Shown in pieces: positions 1 to 11,285 of a stretch of 64,000 nucleotides of DNA. The position numbers and the translations under genes are program-made. Numbering within the stretch: position 1 is the first letter of the stretch; the number at the start of each line of letters is the position of its first letter. The stretch spans positions 62,001 through 126,000 of the forward strand of contig NW_025939280.1 of the NCBI RefSeq assembly GCF_000764305.2, in the 5' to 3' direction. Below the pieces are notes generated by a model, which saw only the letters and a list, made by a program, of their open reading frames with translations, was not told where the DNA came from and made no database searches. The stretch comes from Hyalella azteca (Eukaryota; Arthropoda; Malacostraca; Amphipoda; Hyalellidae).

Positions 1-1019
1 CTTAAGCTTGGTCGATGCGTAATAACTTAAAGCTTTTGTGGTTGTTGATGGAAAGTTGATCGCAGATCATTCAGCTGAAAGTTATTGATGCTCCTTGGAA
101 ATTGAACGAGCTGAACAAGACATATTTTACGATCGAATTTACACTTGCTGAGGCTTGGAAACATCAAAAAAGTAAATAAATTTGAATTTTCACAAAGAAA
201 TAAACGCAAGTTTCGAGCTTTCGCAACTATGCTTCAAAGATTTAATTTTCGCAGTTAAGAAATGATTGCTCATCATGATTGCAGTTTTTCGCAACCATTC
301 AGTAAATGTTGTTCGAAAAGAAGTAATTTATAGGCTAATTTGGTTATGTAAAAAATAAAATTAAAACCCGTGATCATTTTAAAAAGAGTGTTCTGCAACG
401 GACATCAAATGTTGAGCATTAAATATTATAATATCCAATTTATCACGAAATATTCATCACAAGAAGTGAAACTCTAAGTTCTGACATCAATAGAAAAACT
501 TCCTAAAACGTTCCTAAACCGCTCGAAAATATTGAAATTATCTTATATGAACGCAAATTCAAGTATTTAAACAATATTTAAACTCAACAATTTCTTATTT
601 TAACTTCTGAGATGAAGATTGTTGTTTCATTATGAATAAATTGCCACTATTATTAACAAAATATTCATGACTGTCTTTGAAAAATGTATTAAAAAAAAGT
701 AATCAAGATGGGACAAGTATTTATAAGTAAGATGGGATAAGTGAATGTTAGTAGGTAAGATGAAATAAATAATAAGAAGGAAGCAATTAGGGATAAATGA
801 TAAAAAGTAATTATCAGACAGAAATTTTGTAGACAATTATGCAACAATAAGTTAATTAATTTAAAGAGCTCCGCTGCTGCAGAAAAAATTATTCAAAAAA
901 ATTAAGTTGAATGAATGCAAAACAAAGAAATGAAACGTTTTCAGCATGTCTTACTTATATACCTGCATATAATTTTGATAATTAAAATAGCAAAAACTAA
1001 TTAATATTTCTATTCTATA
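1..1019. other. AT-rich non-coding stretch
   Basis: No coding region, repeat family or RNA gene is recognised. Reading frames here are short and made of AT-rich codons, as expected by chance. Confidence 0.6.
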
Positions 1020-1049
1020 GGCCATCTATACTAATTAGTATAGATGGCC
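1020..1049. repeat. Perfect 30-bp palindrome
   Basis: The 15-base arm GGCCATCTATACTAA is followed with no spacer by its exact reverse complement. The bases just outside (A at 1019, A at 1050) do not pair, so the palindrome ends sharply. It could be a cruciform-forming site, the remnant of an inverted insertion, or chance. No similar copy was noticed elsewhere in the window. Confidence 0.9.
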
Positions 1050-1147
1050 ATTTCGCGAGGAGTTAAGAAAATTACGATAAATAATAACATTAAAAACTAA
1101 CGAAAAAAGACAATTCGTCTGTTAGTCACTCAACCATTCAGACGTGA

Positions 1148-1334
1148 CTTTACTGAGGAAAAAAATGGGACATATTGTACAAATAGTTACACATTTCCTT
1201 CTCCACAGCACGAGGAGCAAGCGGACGTATAGCACTGATACGCACTTCTGCCGGGCCAAACTGGGTCAGTATGACCCACAAAAAGATAAAAGTGCATGGA
1301 TATTTGAACAATGCCTTACTCATTTCTTTCAGTG
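1148..1334 (+). mobile_element. MITE family A, near full-length copy
   Basis: This is a non-autonomous element of about 185 bp with imperfect terminal inverted repeats. The family ends are close to CACTCAGAGAAATGAGTGAG at the left and its complement at the right, continuing inward to a TTGTCCAAATAG-like block. The centre reads like GGGCCAAACTGGGTCA followed by TGACCCAC. This copy keeps the central GGTCA-GTA-TGACC palindrome (1264-1276). It has no coding capacity, and no clear target-site duplication is visible. Strand is set by the GGGCCAAACTGGGTCA direction. Confidence 0.8.
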
Positions 1335-1930
1335 TTCTCGAAATCACGGAAATTTCAGCTGCGCTTTCAACGGTCTCCTAAAGGCAGCGTTTGAACGCAG
1401 CCGATGAATACGAGTTGAAATCAACATATCGTTTTGTGTTCAACTTAAACTTACGATGTAATATACCACAATTGAATTGTTTTATAATAAGCGATGAAAT
1501 CGTATAATTCCCTTTTTCAGTTTTATTTTTATATAATTTGAATTATTGTAATTGAATTTAAAAAATTAATTAAGAGATGTATGATATTAATTGCCTAGAC
1601 ATTTCCACTGCATGAAGACGAGGATAATACACTAATACGATTGAGAGAATTAAATAACAAATTTAAACGTAATTCTAAAGCTTGTACCTTTTGAAGAAGG
1701 AGATTTCCAATTGTGTTCTGCATTACACGTCAAATTGAACCGAAGTCTTCCAATCTAAAATTCAACGTCTTTTATTGAGTCAATGTACAAAGTCTTAGTA
1801 GAAATTGAATTCAAGATGAACCTCTCAACATTAGTTGTTTTCCTGAAATTGATTTTCACATCAAACAAAAGTTGTTTCAATTTAAACGTGGCTGATTTGG
1901 ATGGGCCAACGGTCACTCAGGAAAGGGCGT
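1335..1930. other. AT-rich non-coding stretch
   Basis: Nothing recognised. A short GC-richer patch at 1365-1410 has no supporting splice signals or motif. Confidence 0.5.
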
Positions 1931-2057
1931 CACTCAGGAAAATAGATTTGTCGTTTTGTCCAAAATGTGACTCACTTTCTGCACGTAGCGCTGATGTACC
2001 CTTATTCGAGTAAGACTAGGTCAGGATGGTCCACAGAAGGTCAAATAGTGCATCTAC
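1931..2057 (+). mobile_element. MITE family A, 3'-truncated copy
   Basis: It begins with the family end CACTCAGGAAAAT and keeps the TTTTGTCCAAAAT block and a TAGGTCAGGATGGTCC version of the core. It loses similarity before the right terminal repeat. The end CACTCAGGAAA also occurs about 20 bases upstream, so the left end looks duplicated. Confidence 0.65.
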
Positions 2058-2064
2058 ATTTAAC

Positions 2065-2742
2065 ATAACATAGTGATGTCGGCGCTGAAGTGTAGGCCTG
2101 ATGTGGCCTGTCGCCGATTCTTTTCCTTTTCGTGCCTTGTTCACAGTGTAGAGGAGAGAAATGCAACTTTTATAGATGTCTTCTACATTGATATTTTTCT
2201 AATAAAATGGCTTTAGACTTCCGTGCGATGTTGCCGGATCCGCTCTGTATTGCGGGATAGTAGCAGCTCTATTTAGGATCACTCGATCTGCGCCACCATA
2301 CGAGACAGGTGTGTACTGTGCACGGGATAATTTGATATTTTTTAGAATAGGACCAATATTGTGTACTTTATTGTGACCTGGAATAGATTAGTGTGATGCC
2401 AATCTGTATAGCTATAGGTGTGAAAATGTCTTCTTAGTTTTTATGATAAAGTTTTAGACATAACCCATTGTGTACGTGTAGAATCTGTAATAGTTTTATC
2501 TCGTATACAGAGAGACCTCAAAATCGTGGTCCGAAGTTTTGACTTCGCTTCAACTCACAAACGCTCTGTTTATCTTGTCATTGTTGAATGAGAGTTTTTG
2601 CATTTGATTGTCTTTATTCTCCTGTCGGTAAATGTGCTGATGTGCAGGAAGCGTGACGAACTGTGGTTGGGTTATTGCGGATAGGATAAAGTCTCACGTT
2701 GCGCCCAGTTGGTATACTGGCCCCGTAACAATAATAACATAG
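2065..2742. mobile_element. Possible solo LTR or other insertion flanked by a 9-bp direct repeat
   Basis: A GC-richer block of about 660 bp is bracketed by identical 9-mers ATAACATAG at 2065-2073 and 2734-2742. It starts TGATGTCGGCG, contains an AATAAA signal near 2200, and towards its end reads GTTGGTATACTGGCCCCGTA, then AACA. A TG start and an internal polyadenylation signal are typical of LTRs. However, the block does not end in CA exactly at the direct repeat, and no partner LTR or coding region is present. It could also be an unrelated repeat with chance AT-rich flanks. Confidence 0.3.
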
Positions 2743-2921
2743 GAGTAAAGATTGTTTCAATGTACATTTTTTAAACACAATCACTGCGATGGCTGAAGCC
2801 AGGTAGGTTATAACTGGACAGACTTAGGCCGAATAATTGCCTGTCTTTGCCTGGTCATAATTTTGAATAATGACAAAATCCAGCATAGCTAAGACATAGA
2901 AAAACCATCAGAGGCTAACTA

Positions 2922-3657
2922 ATGGCCGACGCAGAGCCGCCGATTGANTTTATCATAGTCGCCTTTCGCAAAGTTCAAACGTTCACGCTTCCAAAGCGTC
3001 TTTTCTGCACAACACTTAATATTGAAAAACAATGATTGGTGGTGGCTTTTGCCCAACGGAGCCTCGTGGCGAAGCTCATCTATCATTATTCTTCACTAGT
3101 AAACACAAGATCTAGAATATTTGGGGTCTGTTTACCCCTAAAATGGGTTGGCTCGGCGATGTCTTGGATTAAAAATGAGTCTCGCACAGACTCCAAGAAC
3201 AGGGATGCTGGGTGATTCCCATCTCTTGGAGAAGATTCATCTGCCCAGTCTATTTCTGGATGGTTTAAGTCACCAACGATCAACGTATGCGACCTGCTGA
3301 ATGATATGCTCGGTAAAAGGCTGTTTAGTACTTTATTGTTATCAGAGGAGCTGTTAGGTGATCTGTAAATTACCCCTATGAGAAGGCTATCTTTGCCTTT
3401 TAGAGTAAGTTCGCACCACACTGATTCCCTGGCTGATTGATGCTCTGCAGATAACTTGACTTGCTGGGCCCCAAATGAGGTTCTAACCCACAGAGCTACA
3501 CCTCTACTGCACTGCTCTTCATTTAAGTTATGAAAACAATCAAAACCTGGCAGCTGAAATTCAACATGTACAATTTTCCCCCCGTGATTTTTAGGGAGTG
3601 TTTCTGTAATACAAATAATGTCTATACACTCGTTTGCGATCACAGCTAGTGGTCTCA
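2922..3657 (-). pseudogene. LINE retrotransposon fossil, endonuclease domain
   Basis: This is a 5' part of ORF2 of a non-LTR retrotransposon of the CR1/L2/Jockey-like group, encoding the endonuclease/exonuclease/phosphatase fold that nicks target DNA. Reading on the minus strand, the motifs come in the family order: CITET (metal-binding Glu), GVIYRSPNS, VGDLNHPEIDW (catalytic Asp and Asn) and LDLVF. Three stop codons follow at 3080-3088. After a frameshift comes PLGKSHH, the site of the usual GKSDH catalytic His motif, and open reading continues to a stop near 2922. The reverse transcriptase is absent. The upstream end is cut by a MITE A fragment at 3658. An unresolved base (N) sits at 2948. 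The element is dead; the family assignment is firm, the clade is inferred. Confidence 0.9.
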
Positions 3658-3682
3658 AAAGTCTCACTCATTTCTCTAAGTG
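3658..3682 (+). mobile_element. MITE family A, right-end fragment
   Basis: About 25 bp match the right terminus of family A (AAAGTCTCACTCATTTCTCT, then AAGTG). It abuts the broken end of the LINE fossil, which suggests the MITE inserted into the LINE or that a deletion joined them. Confidence 0.6.
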
Positions 3683-3801
3683 CACTCATCTTCATTTCTG
3701 CCGTGAGGTAGGAATAGGAAGCGTAGCGCTTCATTTGTGTTGAAATAAAGTTGACACGTCGCCCTTCCGCTAACTTGTATGTTTTTGTATCATTCAGCAT
3801 A

Positions 3802-3996
3802 TATTCAGAGGAATGTGTGAGAGTTTGTCCAAATTATGATGCACTCATTGTTCGCGTGTGGGTTGTTCTGACGTATTTTGACCCGGTAAAAGGCGTATAT
3901 ATGCCACTTTTGCTCTTTGCTCCTAGAAAGATTAAAGTGTGATTGTGATTAAAGTGTGTCATTATTTGGGCAATATGAGCCATTCATTTGTCAGTG
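3802..3996 (-). mobile_element. MITE family A, full-length diverged copy
   Basis: Left end ATTCAGAGGAATGTGTGAGA with the GTTTGTCCAAAT block; right end TTATTTGGGCAATATGAGCC then ATTCATTTGTCAGTG. The core is in reverse orientation (GTTGTTCTGACGTATTTTGACCC) and is too diverged to keep the central palindrome. Confidence 0.75.
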
Positions 3997-5131
3997 CGTT
4001 GACAGAAATTGAGTAGAATGACAAAGAGACGAGAGCTTTAATTTTGTATCCAATTGGAACGCCGATTGTACAAAGTCAATCGCAATTGTACTTTTTTCAC
4101 AGTTGGAAGGTCGGCTCAGAGGGATCCGAGAATTCATTTATAAAATTAAGAAAATAGGCGAAAAAGCGTCGTAAAAAGCGACCGATAACTCTGTAGCAAG
4201 AAATGACTGGTAACACAAGATAGAATTCCGTGAAAACCGAGTAAATTAGATAAAAAAAAATCGAACATGTAACAGAATGAAAATCGGGAAAATCTGGGCT
4301 TGTAGTTTACAGTCAAAATTTTTTCGGTTTATTGCGGGAAACTTCCATGTTTCAGTTTAATGCGGGAAATTTCGGTTTAATGCAGGAATCCGTCTATGTT
4401 TGACTTATCAATTAGTGACTGCTATAATGAACTTGTAATGAATTTTTCGACTTGTGTCAACGGTAATGAATTTTCCAAATTTTTTGTCGTACATCAAGGA
4501 TATTTAGCATTGCAGGAGAAAAAGTATAATTCAGAAGAATTAGTGCACGGAAACGCGCGAAATTCACATACAAAATTTAATTCAGTTGTTTTTCAATTCG
4601 TAGATTTTACATTTATAGTAATAATTCCCTAAAATGACCAAAAAATCACTAATATATAAAGACCCATGAAAAAACTAGCTAAATTCGTTATAATTATCGA
4701 CAGCGGCTACAGGTTTAAGCTTATATAGGAGGCTGTTCTACCTTAAATAAAAATATCATATAAAACAATTGTCAATTACGTTCATTGCGGTAAATTTTTC
4801 TTAGCACATAAGATGAAAACATTTATGTTTGAAAATACCGTAAATGAAGTAGCAGCGATGTGCTCTAAATCTCTAAAGTTTACCAGACCAAGGTAAGGAA
4901 GTACGTTCTTGTAATGACTATGACAAGATTTATGACCATGAGTCCGGGTATTGACGCCTTCGTATTTCACTGTAGCACAAAGTTACATCTATCATTATAT
5001 TTCTCCGGTGCTGTGAGTTACTGTCTTGGTCACTAGAGATCTAAATCAGATCTAAATCATATTGTGCTGTTTTCGAATACATTTATAATAGTGTTGCTTC
5101 AGAGTACCATATATGGGCAGAATTAACTCTT
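3997..5131. other. AT-rich non-coding stretch with a small tandem repeat
   Basis: No gene recognised. Around 4321-4392 three imperfect copies of a CGGTTTAATGCGGGAAA-type unit follow one another. A 78-codon frame at 4396-4632 has AT-driven composition and no recognisable motif. Confidence 0.5.
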
Positions 5132-5316
5132 CACAGAGTAAAATAATGGGGTCATATTGTTTAAATATTGACCCATTTTCTTATTCATCGTAGGAGCAGT
5201 GAACGAACGTAGCACTGTTAATTCTATTTTTTAGGGTCAAACTGAGTCAGGCTGACCAACGCAAAAGCACAATGAGCATCACTATTGATACAAAGTCTCA
5301 CTCATTTCTCTGAGTG
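5132..5316 (+). mobile_element. MITE family A, full-length copy
   Basis: Left end CACAGAGTAAAATAATGGGG with TCATATTGTTTAAATA; core GGGTCAAACTGAGTCAGG then CTGACCAAC; right end CAAAGTCTCACTCATTTCTC then TGAGTG. The right terminus is intact and the left one is diverged. Confidence 0.8.
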
Positions 5317-5643
5317 CTGGTGGCTATTCCAAAATACATTCCTCAAGCTCCACCCTTGGACATAGCTATGCAATCTTTGAATTAGAACCTATAAGTTATA
5401 TAGAGTTAGTTTCATTGTTAAAGTATATCAAGGCAAAAGCAGCAATTTCGAAATATTTAAAGCTATTTTAGAGCATCAAAGTTTCAGAAAGACTGTGCAA
5501 TGTTTCAGTGTGAATTATACGTAGGATGGCTGCGTCGTAATCCGTGTTCTCTCATCGGCTCCTGGAGAAGATCGTTGTCACATTTCCTGGAAGAAGTTCC
5601 ATACAAGAGCTTTAAGGAAGATTAACAGTCAACTCGCACCATG
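5317..5643. other. Non-coding stretch with a weak exon-like pocket
   Basis: A GC-richer pocket at 5508-5626 carries a minus-strand splice-acceptor-like site (TTCTTCCAG at 5587) followed by 26 open codons to a stop. The plus strand is equally open (41 codons from an ATG near 5500). Neither has a recognisable motif, so no gene is called. Confidence 0.2.
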
Positions 5644-5867
5644 CACTCAGAGAAATGAAGGACACATTGTCCTAGTAGCAATGTTGTTTTTAGCGCATTT
5701 TCTCATTTATGGAAAAAAAGGCGCTATTGTTTGTCTTTGTGTGAGATTTCTGACTCAGTTTGGGCCGGCAAAAAGGCGTATCTGTGTTACGCCCATTCTC
5801 TGCACGTGCTGTGTGTAAGAGAGTGTGTCACTATATGGACAACATGACCTATTGATTTTTTTCAGTG
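5644..5867 (-). mobile_element. MITE family A copy carrying a nested MITE B fragment
   Basis: Left end CACTCAGAGAAATGAAGGAC; right end CACTATATGGACAACATGACC with a final TTTCAGTG. The core is reversed (GACTCAGTTTGGGCCGGC). At 5687-5726 the element is interrupted by about 40 bp matching the end of MITE family B, so the B piece arrived after this A copy. Confidence 0.8.
5687..5726. mobile_element. MITE family B end fragment nested in MITE A
   Basis: Reads TTTTTAGCGCATTTTCTCAT followed by TTATGGAAAAAAAGGCGCT. The same ends are seen in the B copies at 20.5, 30.9 and 43.4 kb; here the whole middle is missing. Confidence 0.7.
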
Positions 5868-6694
5868 GTACGCATCAGACGCAGTGCCGTCGTGAGTATT
5901 TGAGAAGCAAACGTGGAGATGGGAATATCCTTGCAAATTGGCACTGAATTTCACTACAATTCATACATGTAAGAGTATGCAAAAATGAAACAATAAAATT
6001 TGGTGATATCCTGTTTCTCAGATCCTGTAGTTGAGTTCAACGAACTTGCATTTATTTAAAGAGACAGAGTCAGTTTCAAAAATTTTCTTTTCATGTTGCT
6101 TTTTCGAAACCTGGAAAGTTGAAGCTCCTGATAATATTTATGAAGGTAAAAGACAAATTCAGCAATACGATATTTCTGAATTAATTATTTTCAGTTGCCC
6201 ACAACGAAATAATATACAAAAAAATATCAGATGTTCTGGACGCACTGACAAACGTAATTGTGATGTTCTAAATTGCCCGAATAAGTATGCAAATATATTG
6301 TTTCGAGAACAGCGAAATAACTTCCATCAGTATTACATTTAGATACAGTATTTGAATAGATTTTATAATATAGATTTGTTAGGACACTGAAAATATCTCC
6401 TTCAAATGCTGCAGCCGAATGTGCAGTCTAAACTCGATTTCGAGAAGCCAACAAAAAACCAATCTCAATAGCTTTTCTCCTTCAGTTCACCAAGTGCTGT
6501 ATACCCAAGTATACACAGTACACCAATATACAGAATATCCCAAGTATACAGAGTATCCCCTGAGTATTGTCCTCACTCACGTGAACAATTTCGTGCGCTT
6601 GATAATAGGAAGCTACATCTCCTTTATAATAGTTCCTTGGAAGTGCGTTTACCCGAGCTACCCCACGGGACAGCCAACTCATTCTCTGGCCTCA
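5868..6694. other. AT-rich non-coding stretch
   Basis: No gene recognised. Short imperfect repeats of CAAGTATACA / GAGTATCCC occur at about 6490-6560 and create small open frames on both strands. Confidence 0.5.
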
Positions 6695-6895
6695 CACTCA
6701 GAGAAAGGAACTTTGTCCAAATACTGATGCCCTGTTTTGCCTCTGCGTAGGTCATCCTGACACAGTTTGGTCAGGCAAAAAGGTTTATCAGTGCAGGCAA
6801 AAAGGCTTATTGTGATGATCGGTATTTGCATGTGTAGTGGGTAGGAAAATTGTTCAATTTTCGGACAGTATAGGCCATTTATTTTTCTTAGTGTG
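6695..6895 (-). mobile_element. MITE family A, full-length copy with internal duplication
   Basis: Left end CACTCAGAGAAAGGAACTTT with GTCCAAATA; reversed core GTCATCCTGACACAGTTTGG. A CAGGCAAAAAGG(T/C)TTAT unit is present twice in tandem (about 6770-6810). The right end is a diverged CATTTATTTTTCTTAGTGTG. Confidence 0.75.
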
Positions 6896-6958
6896 GAAAC
6901 AAAATTTTGCGTTGAGAGCGGCGGTTGTGGCTGAGCTCCTCGTAATTGAGAACTGTTC

Positions 6959-7048
6959 TCAAACACGAGCCTCAAGCCCCACTGAGATGAGAACTTCCGA
7001 CGCCACGAAGACGAGTCGTCCTTTGTCATCCTCCGGTCCACACAGGAG
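6959..7048 (-). other. Weak candidate terminal exon
   Basis: On the minus strand a CAATTTCAG acceptor-like site is followed by 29 open codons beginning LLCGPEDDKGRLVFVASEVL and then a TGA stop. The pocket is clearly GC-richer than its surroundings. No domain is recognised, and other frames in the same pocket are also open (71 codons on the plus strand, 141 codons in another minus frame), so this may be chance. Confidence 0.2.
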
Positions 7049-7049
7049 C

Positions 7050-9033
7050 TGAAATTGCTTCGTGAAATGAAACAGAGTTTTCCGAACAATTTTTCGTGTA
7101 TCATTGAGCGGTGACAGAGTGTTAGTGTTCCAATATATTTTTTTGTATATCATTGCATGGGAGCTGACAAGAAATTTTGTGGTCAAAAAGAGGAATAAGG
7201 ATATCATTGGATGATGAAAAATTATTTTGTGTCACACAAATATAAGTTTTTAATGGAAAATGATTAGAAAATAATTCGTTCGGCTACAGAGCATTGGAGC
7301 ATTGGGCGTTGAAAAATAATTTTATATTCTATAAGAGGAATGTCATGAAAATGAGATTTTTTAGGAAGAATGCTTATAGTAATTTGCTTAGCTGCCAAAC
7401 ATTACATTTCAAACATCAAAACAACTAATTCAGCATTGCATAAAAGTTGTTCGGAACAAATATTGGGAAAGAATATGTAAATGAATATGGAAAACTGTTT
7501 CGATTACAGATAGGGGAAATTTAAATAATATTTGACCATATAAGCTTCACTTCTAAAGAAATTATCAGCTCATAGCAAAAACAGCTGATTTCAAACCTAT
7601 GAGAAGACTCTAGAAGATTTAGCCTCGTATATACATTTATTTTCAAACGCGTTCATGCTTTCTACATTTGAAGAGGCTCAAATTTCATTTTACGCCTTGC
7701 CAATCCCGCTATCGAATTTACAATTTTTTTACATCGGCCCTTCTTGCCTCATTTTGGCCTGGCTTTGTGGTCAAATAAAATCAGCTTCTCTCAATAGAAA
7801 TTTATCTGTAGACTTCACTCTCATTTTTTCGAGGTATTTTTAACACCGTAAAGGATATACAACAGTTTAACACTAACGATGTTGTAGTTTATTTGAATAA
7901 TTTTTGTATATAAATTACCATTGATATAGCCTGTCTCACGCTACCCCTTATATCTTATTAGAATATTTCATCTTTTCCCCATTTTGATTAAAAAAAAATA
8001 GTTTGTGTATCTAATTGAGGTAGATTTACCGCTTATTTTCGGTTTAAAAAAAGTTCGTCTTTATTTCTATTTTACTGCTATTACATAATAATACAGAAAC
8101 TTTACACTTTTCGTAAATACTATTTATTAAATAATCATATAAAACGGTCACATGTGTCAAAAATTCGAAATTTATACGCTTCGATTTTCAGAAGGTACAA
8201 AATATATGCATAGCAGACGCGTTACTTTACATAGTTTACTGCTGCTCAAAATCATTCGTACCTTGCATTACTACCCCAAATTATCGATGTCGCCCATAAT
8301 TACCCTAAGTTCTATATATCTCTCATTCCTACCCTAAATCGCCGAGATCTCTCCTTATTATCACAAATCGCGGGCACATTTGGTCAAAAACGAGGAGCTA
8401 CCAGCGGATTTGCATGTCATTTGTCAAAGCTAAAAAGCTTTTCGGATATTCTGCCTTACAGTTCATTACGCGTGACTAAGTGGGGTTCTATTGCCGCTAT
8501 ATATTCTATTGCGGCTATATTCTTATATTATTTACTATTATTATAATGTTGATAATTTGCGCAGCGATCCAGCTTTAAATTATTTCATCGATGAGGTTTG
8601 AAACTAGTGTAACGCGATTTCTCGCGGAAGTCATCATTGTTTTCACTAACAACATATTTACCAATTTCATTCAATTGCTATGCAAGTTATAGTACACGTT
8701 TAATTTGTTGCAATTAAAATTATAAATTCAAGAAAATGTTTCTTCATGATTCAGTTAAGCTGTCTTGACTTTTTCTAGAAGGAGATTTAATTTCATATCT
8801 TGACTATATATTCAAGCAGTAACACAAAAGTTTGAGTAACTTTCATGACTGTGCGTGCAATTGACAAAGAAACCTCCAACATAAGACAATGTGCTACAAT
8901 GTTCGTGAACACATTATATGTTGAAGATATAACTTGAAACTAAATATTCAACTCCTACAAGCTATCATGATCAACATACCACCAATTGGTGTTCCCTCGC
9001 AGCCGCCAGTGAATTCGAGGGTCAAAAGAGGGA
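7050..9033. other. AT-rich non-coding stretch
   Basis: About 2 kb with no coding region, repeat family or RNA gene recognised. Reading frames of 60-80 codons here are AT-rich and featureless. Confidence 0.6.
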
Positions 9034-9278
9034 TATAAAATGTGAAGTGCTGCGTAAGTCTCCATAAATAGTCAGTGCACTTGAATGGATCACATCGTAA
9101 CGCTTTGTTACGGAGCGTAAACGTTGTTCGCTAACCTGGAGCGCGCGGTCGTTTGCGTGCGCTCGTAACGATTATAGCGCAAACCTCGCAACCGAAAGGC
9201 AAGCAAGTCAAGGCGATAAAATACGTCGTTTAGTTGCGTTTAGTTCAGAACAGGCTTGGAACTCCACCTCAGCATAAA
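9034..9278 (+). promoter_or_regulatory. Possible promoter with non-coding first exon
   Basis: A TATAAAA box (9034-9040) lies 40 bases upstream of TCAGTGC (9072-9078), which resembles the arthropod initiator TCAGT. After it the sequence becomes locally GC- and CpG-rich (about 9090-9240), then reaches AAA|GTGAGT at 9278/9279, a good splice-donor match. The only early ATG (9084) opens an 11-codon frame. The TATA-to-initiator distance is about 10 bases longer than usual, which weakens the case. No downstream coding exon was identified. Confidence 0.25.
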
Positions 9279-10840
9279 GTGAGTCAAACTGGCAATTTGG
9301 CTCCATTGTCAAGTGTCGTGCGTGAATCTCACGTGATTTGAACCAAAATTTTTGGACAAAGTATTTCTTTAAATTGTGAGGTTGGAACGAAAATAGTCGG
9401 CAATTATGTAATGTTGATTTTCATTGTGAATATTCTTAATCACATGAGAATTCGGCGTCTTAAACACGAAAATTCATTAATCACCTATGATTAATAGACA
9501 TAGAACAAACTTCGGAAGCCTCCACCAGCGATGTTACTTCAACGAAAAGTTTCGTTTGCAGGTCCAACTTTATGGGAAAACTTGGCACCAATAAAATCTC
9601 TCATACACAGAGGTTCTGATATAATTCAAGCTATCAACAATGTGCCATAAAATTATGTTCTACTTCATCTACATGCCAACAAAGTTTATCAACGCACCCA
9701 TCGACTATGGACTGAATGGCAGATGATTGAATTCCCCACTTGTCCAAAATGGATGCCATAAAATTTGGATGCCATACAATTTATTAATTAGCTTAAATGA
9801 CAATGAAATTTTTTCAAATATCCAAACAAACAATGTTCAATGTTGGGTTTACTTGTCCACTTGTCTACTAGGGATCCAATCTGTCGTCATTACAATATTT
9901 TATCTTGGATTTTCACCTAAGAATTTATTAAAGTATTTCCTGGACAAAAGATAGGGTTCACGCTGGGTTCGCACCACATGACTTACTTCTCCTCTTGTCC
10001 AATATGGGCGGCATAAGTCACCATTTTTGGTGCGTATGTTTCCATAATAGGCAACAGAAGCCCGTTAGCATCTGTTAGCTCTGTTAATGGCAATAGTGAG
10101 ACATATGACAGCCGTGCCTCTTGCGAGCCGTCTATTTGGGAGGACCTTGAGACTTAGGAATGACTTACTTGCGCCTTTTATTAAAGTGGGTTATGTTGAA
10201 TCTATCATGCAGTGTAATCTAGCAGTGCGAATGTATGTTCAGCTGATTGTGAATATTTCAGGCACAAATTCACTTGAAAAACGACTGTATAAATTCATAG
10301 AAAAGTTAAAGCAATATTATGCGTTATTTTTTATTTCTGGTATATACCAGAAATAATCCAATCCATATAGCGATAAATTGCTCACAAATGTATAATGGCA
10401 AGATTATTTCGCGGAAAATACTTGCAATTCTTTGAATCGTACTTTGTCTGCATTCGAATGCATTATTACATTAACTGGAGACGTGAATTTTTGAATTGTA
10501 ATCCATAATAAGAATACGTTATGATAATTGGTGAAAACTTCATAGATTGCATAACGTGTCATAGTAATGATTTATTAGTAATTGAAGATAGAGTTTCGGT
10601 TCATTTCAATATAAACTTCATGTCCTTAAATATGTAGGTAGGATCGTAGTATCTACAGTATCTACACAAATTGCACACACATCTATAGTTGAATGAAAAT
10701 ATTTATATATGAATAAAATTTACTAAAAATTCATTCAATATATACTAAAATTTACTAAAATTTCAACAAATACTTTGCTAAAATTTTAATAAATATTTTT
10801 ATTATTATGTGTTTATTCTCGAAGCGTTTCCTTTGATCTA
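9279..10840. other. Non-coding stretch
   Basis: No gene recognised. Two plus-strand frames (75 codons at 9727-9954, 89 codons at 10087-10356) lack motifs, upstream signals or codon bias that would support them. Confidence 0.5.
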
Positions 10841-10845
10841 CGGAA

Positions 10846-11283
10846 CCGACGTTACCTGATAATAGACCCGACGTTACCCAATTGCGTTACCCGACGTTAC
10901 CTAATTGCCATAAAAATTGATCGAGTTGTTATTATAAAAACGTCTTATTGCTATTGCTTTACGTCTATTTGTCATCACTATAAAATTTTTGCTGCTACCG
11001 AAGATATTATTGTCATTGCTGCACGTCTTATTGGTATCGAAGCACGTTTATAGTTATTACTGTACGTCTCATTGCTATTTGTGAAGATCTGACTATCGTT
11101 GTTGTCCGTCATACTGCTAACAGTACCCTTTTATTGTCATTGAAGCACCTTATGTTGTTATCACTGCACGTTTATTGCTTTTACTAAACGTCTTATTGTC
11201 ATACTGCACGCCTTATTCATATTACTACCCCACATATTGTTTTTACTGCACTTCTATTGTTATTACTGCACGTTTATTGGAGT
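10846..11283. repeat. Degenerate short tandem repeats
   Basis: It starts with three CGACGTTACC-type units (10846-10915). It then runs into many diverged copies of a roughly 20-25-bp unit resembling TTATTGTTATTACTGCACG. Divergence is high, so copy number is uncertain. Confidence 0.6.
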
Positions 11284-11285
11284 AG

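Noticed and set aside
1020..1049. Palindrome as a bacterial-type terminator
   Set aside because: The setting is eukaryotic, there is no loop or T-tract, and no gene lies upstream.
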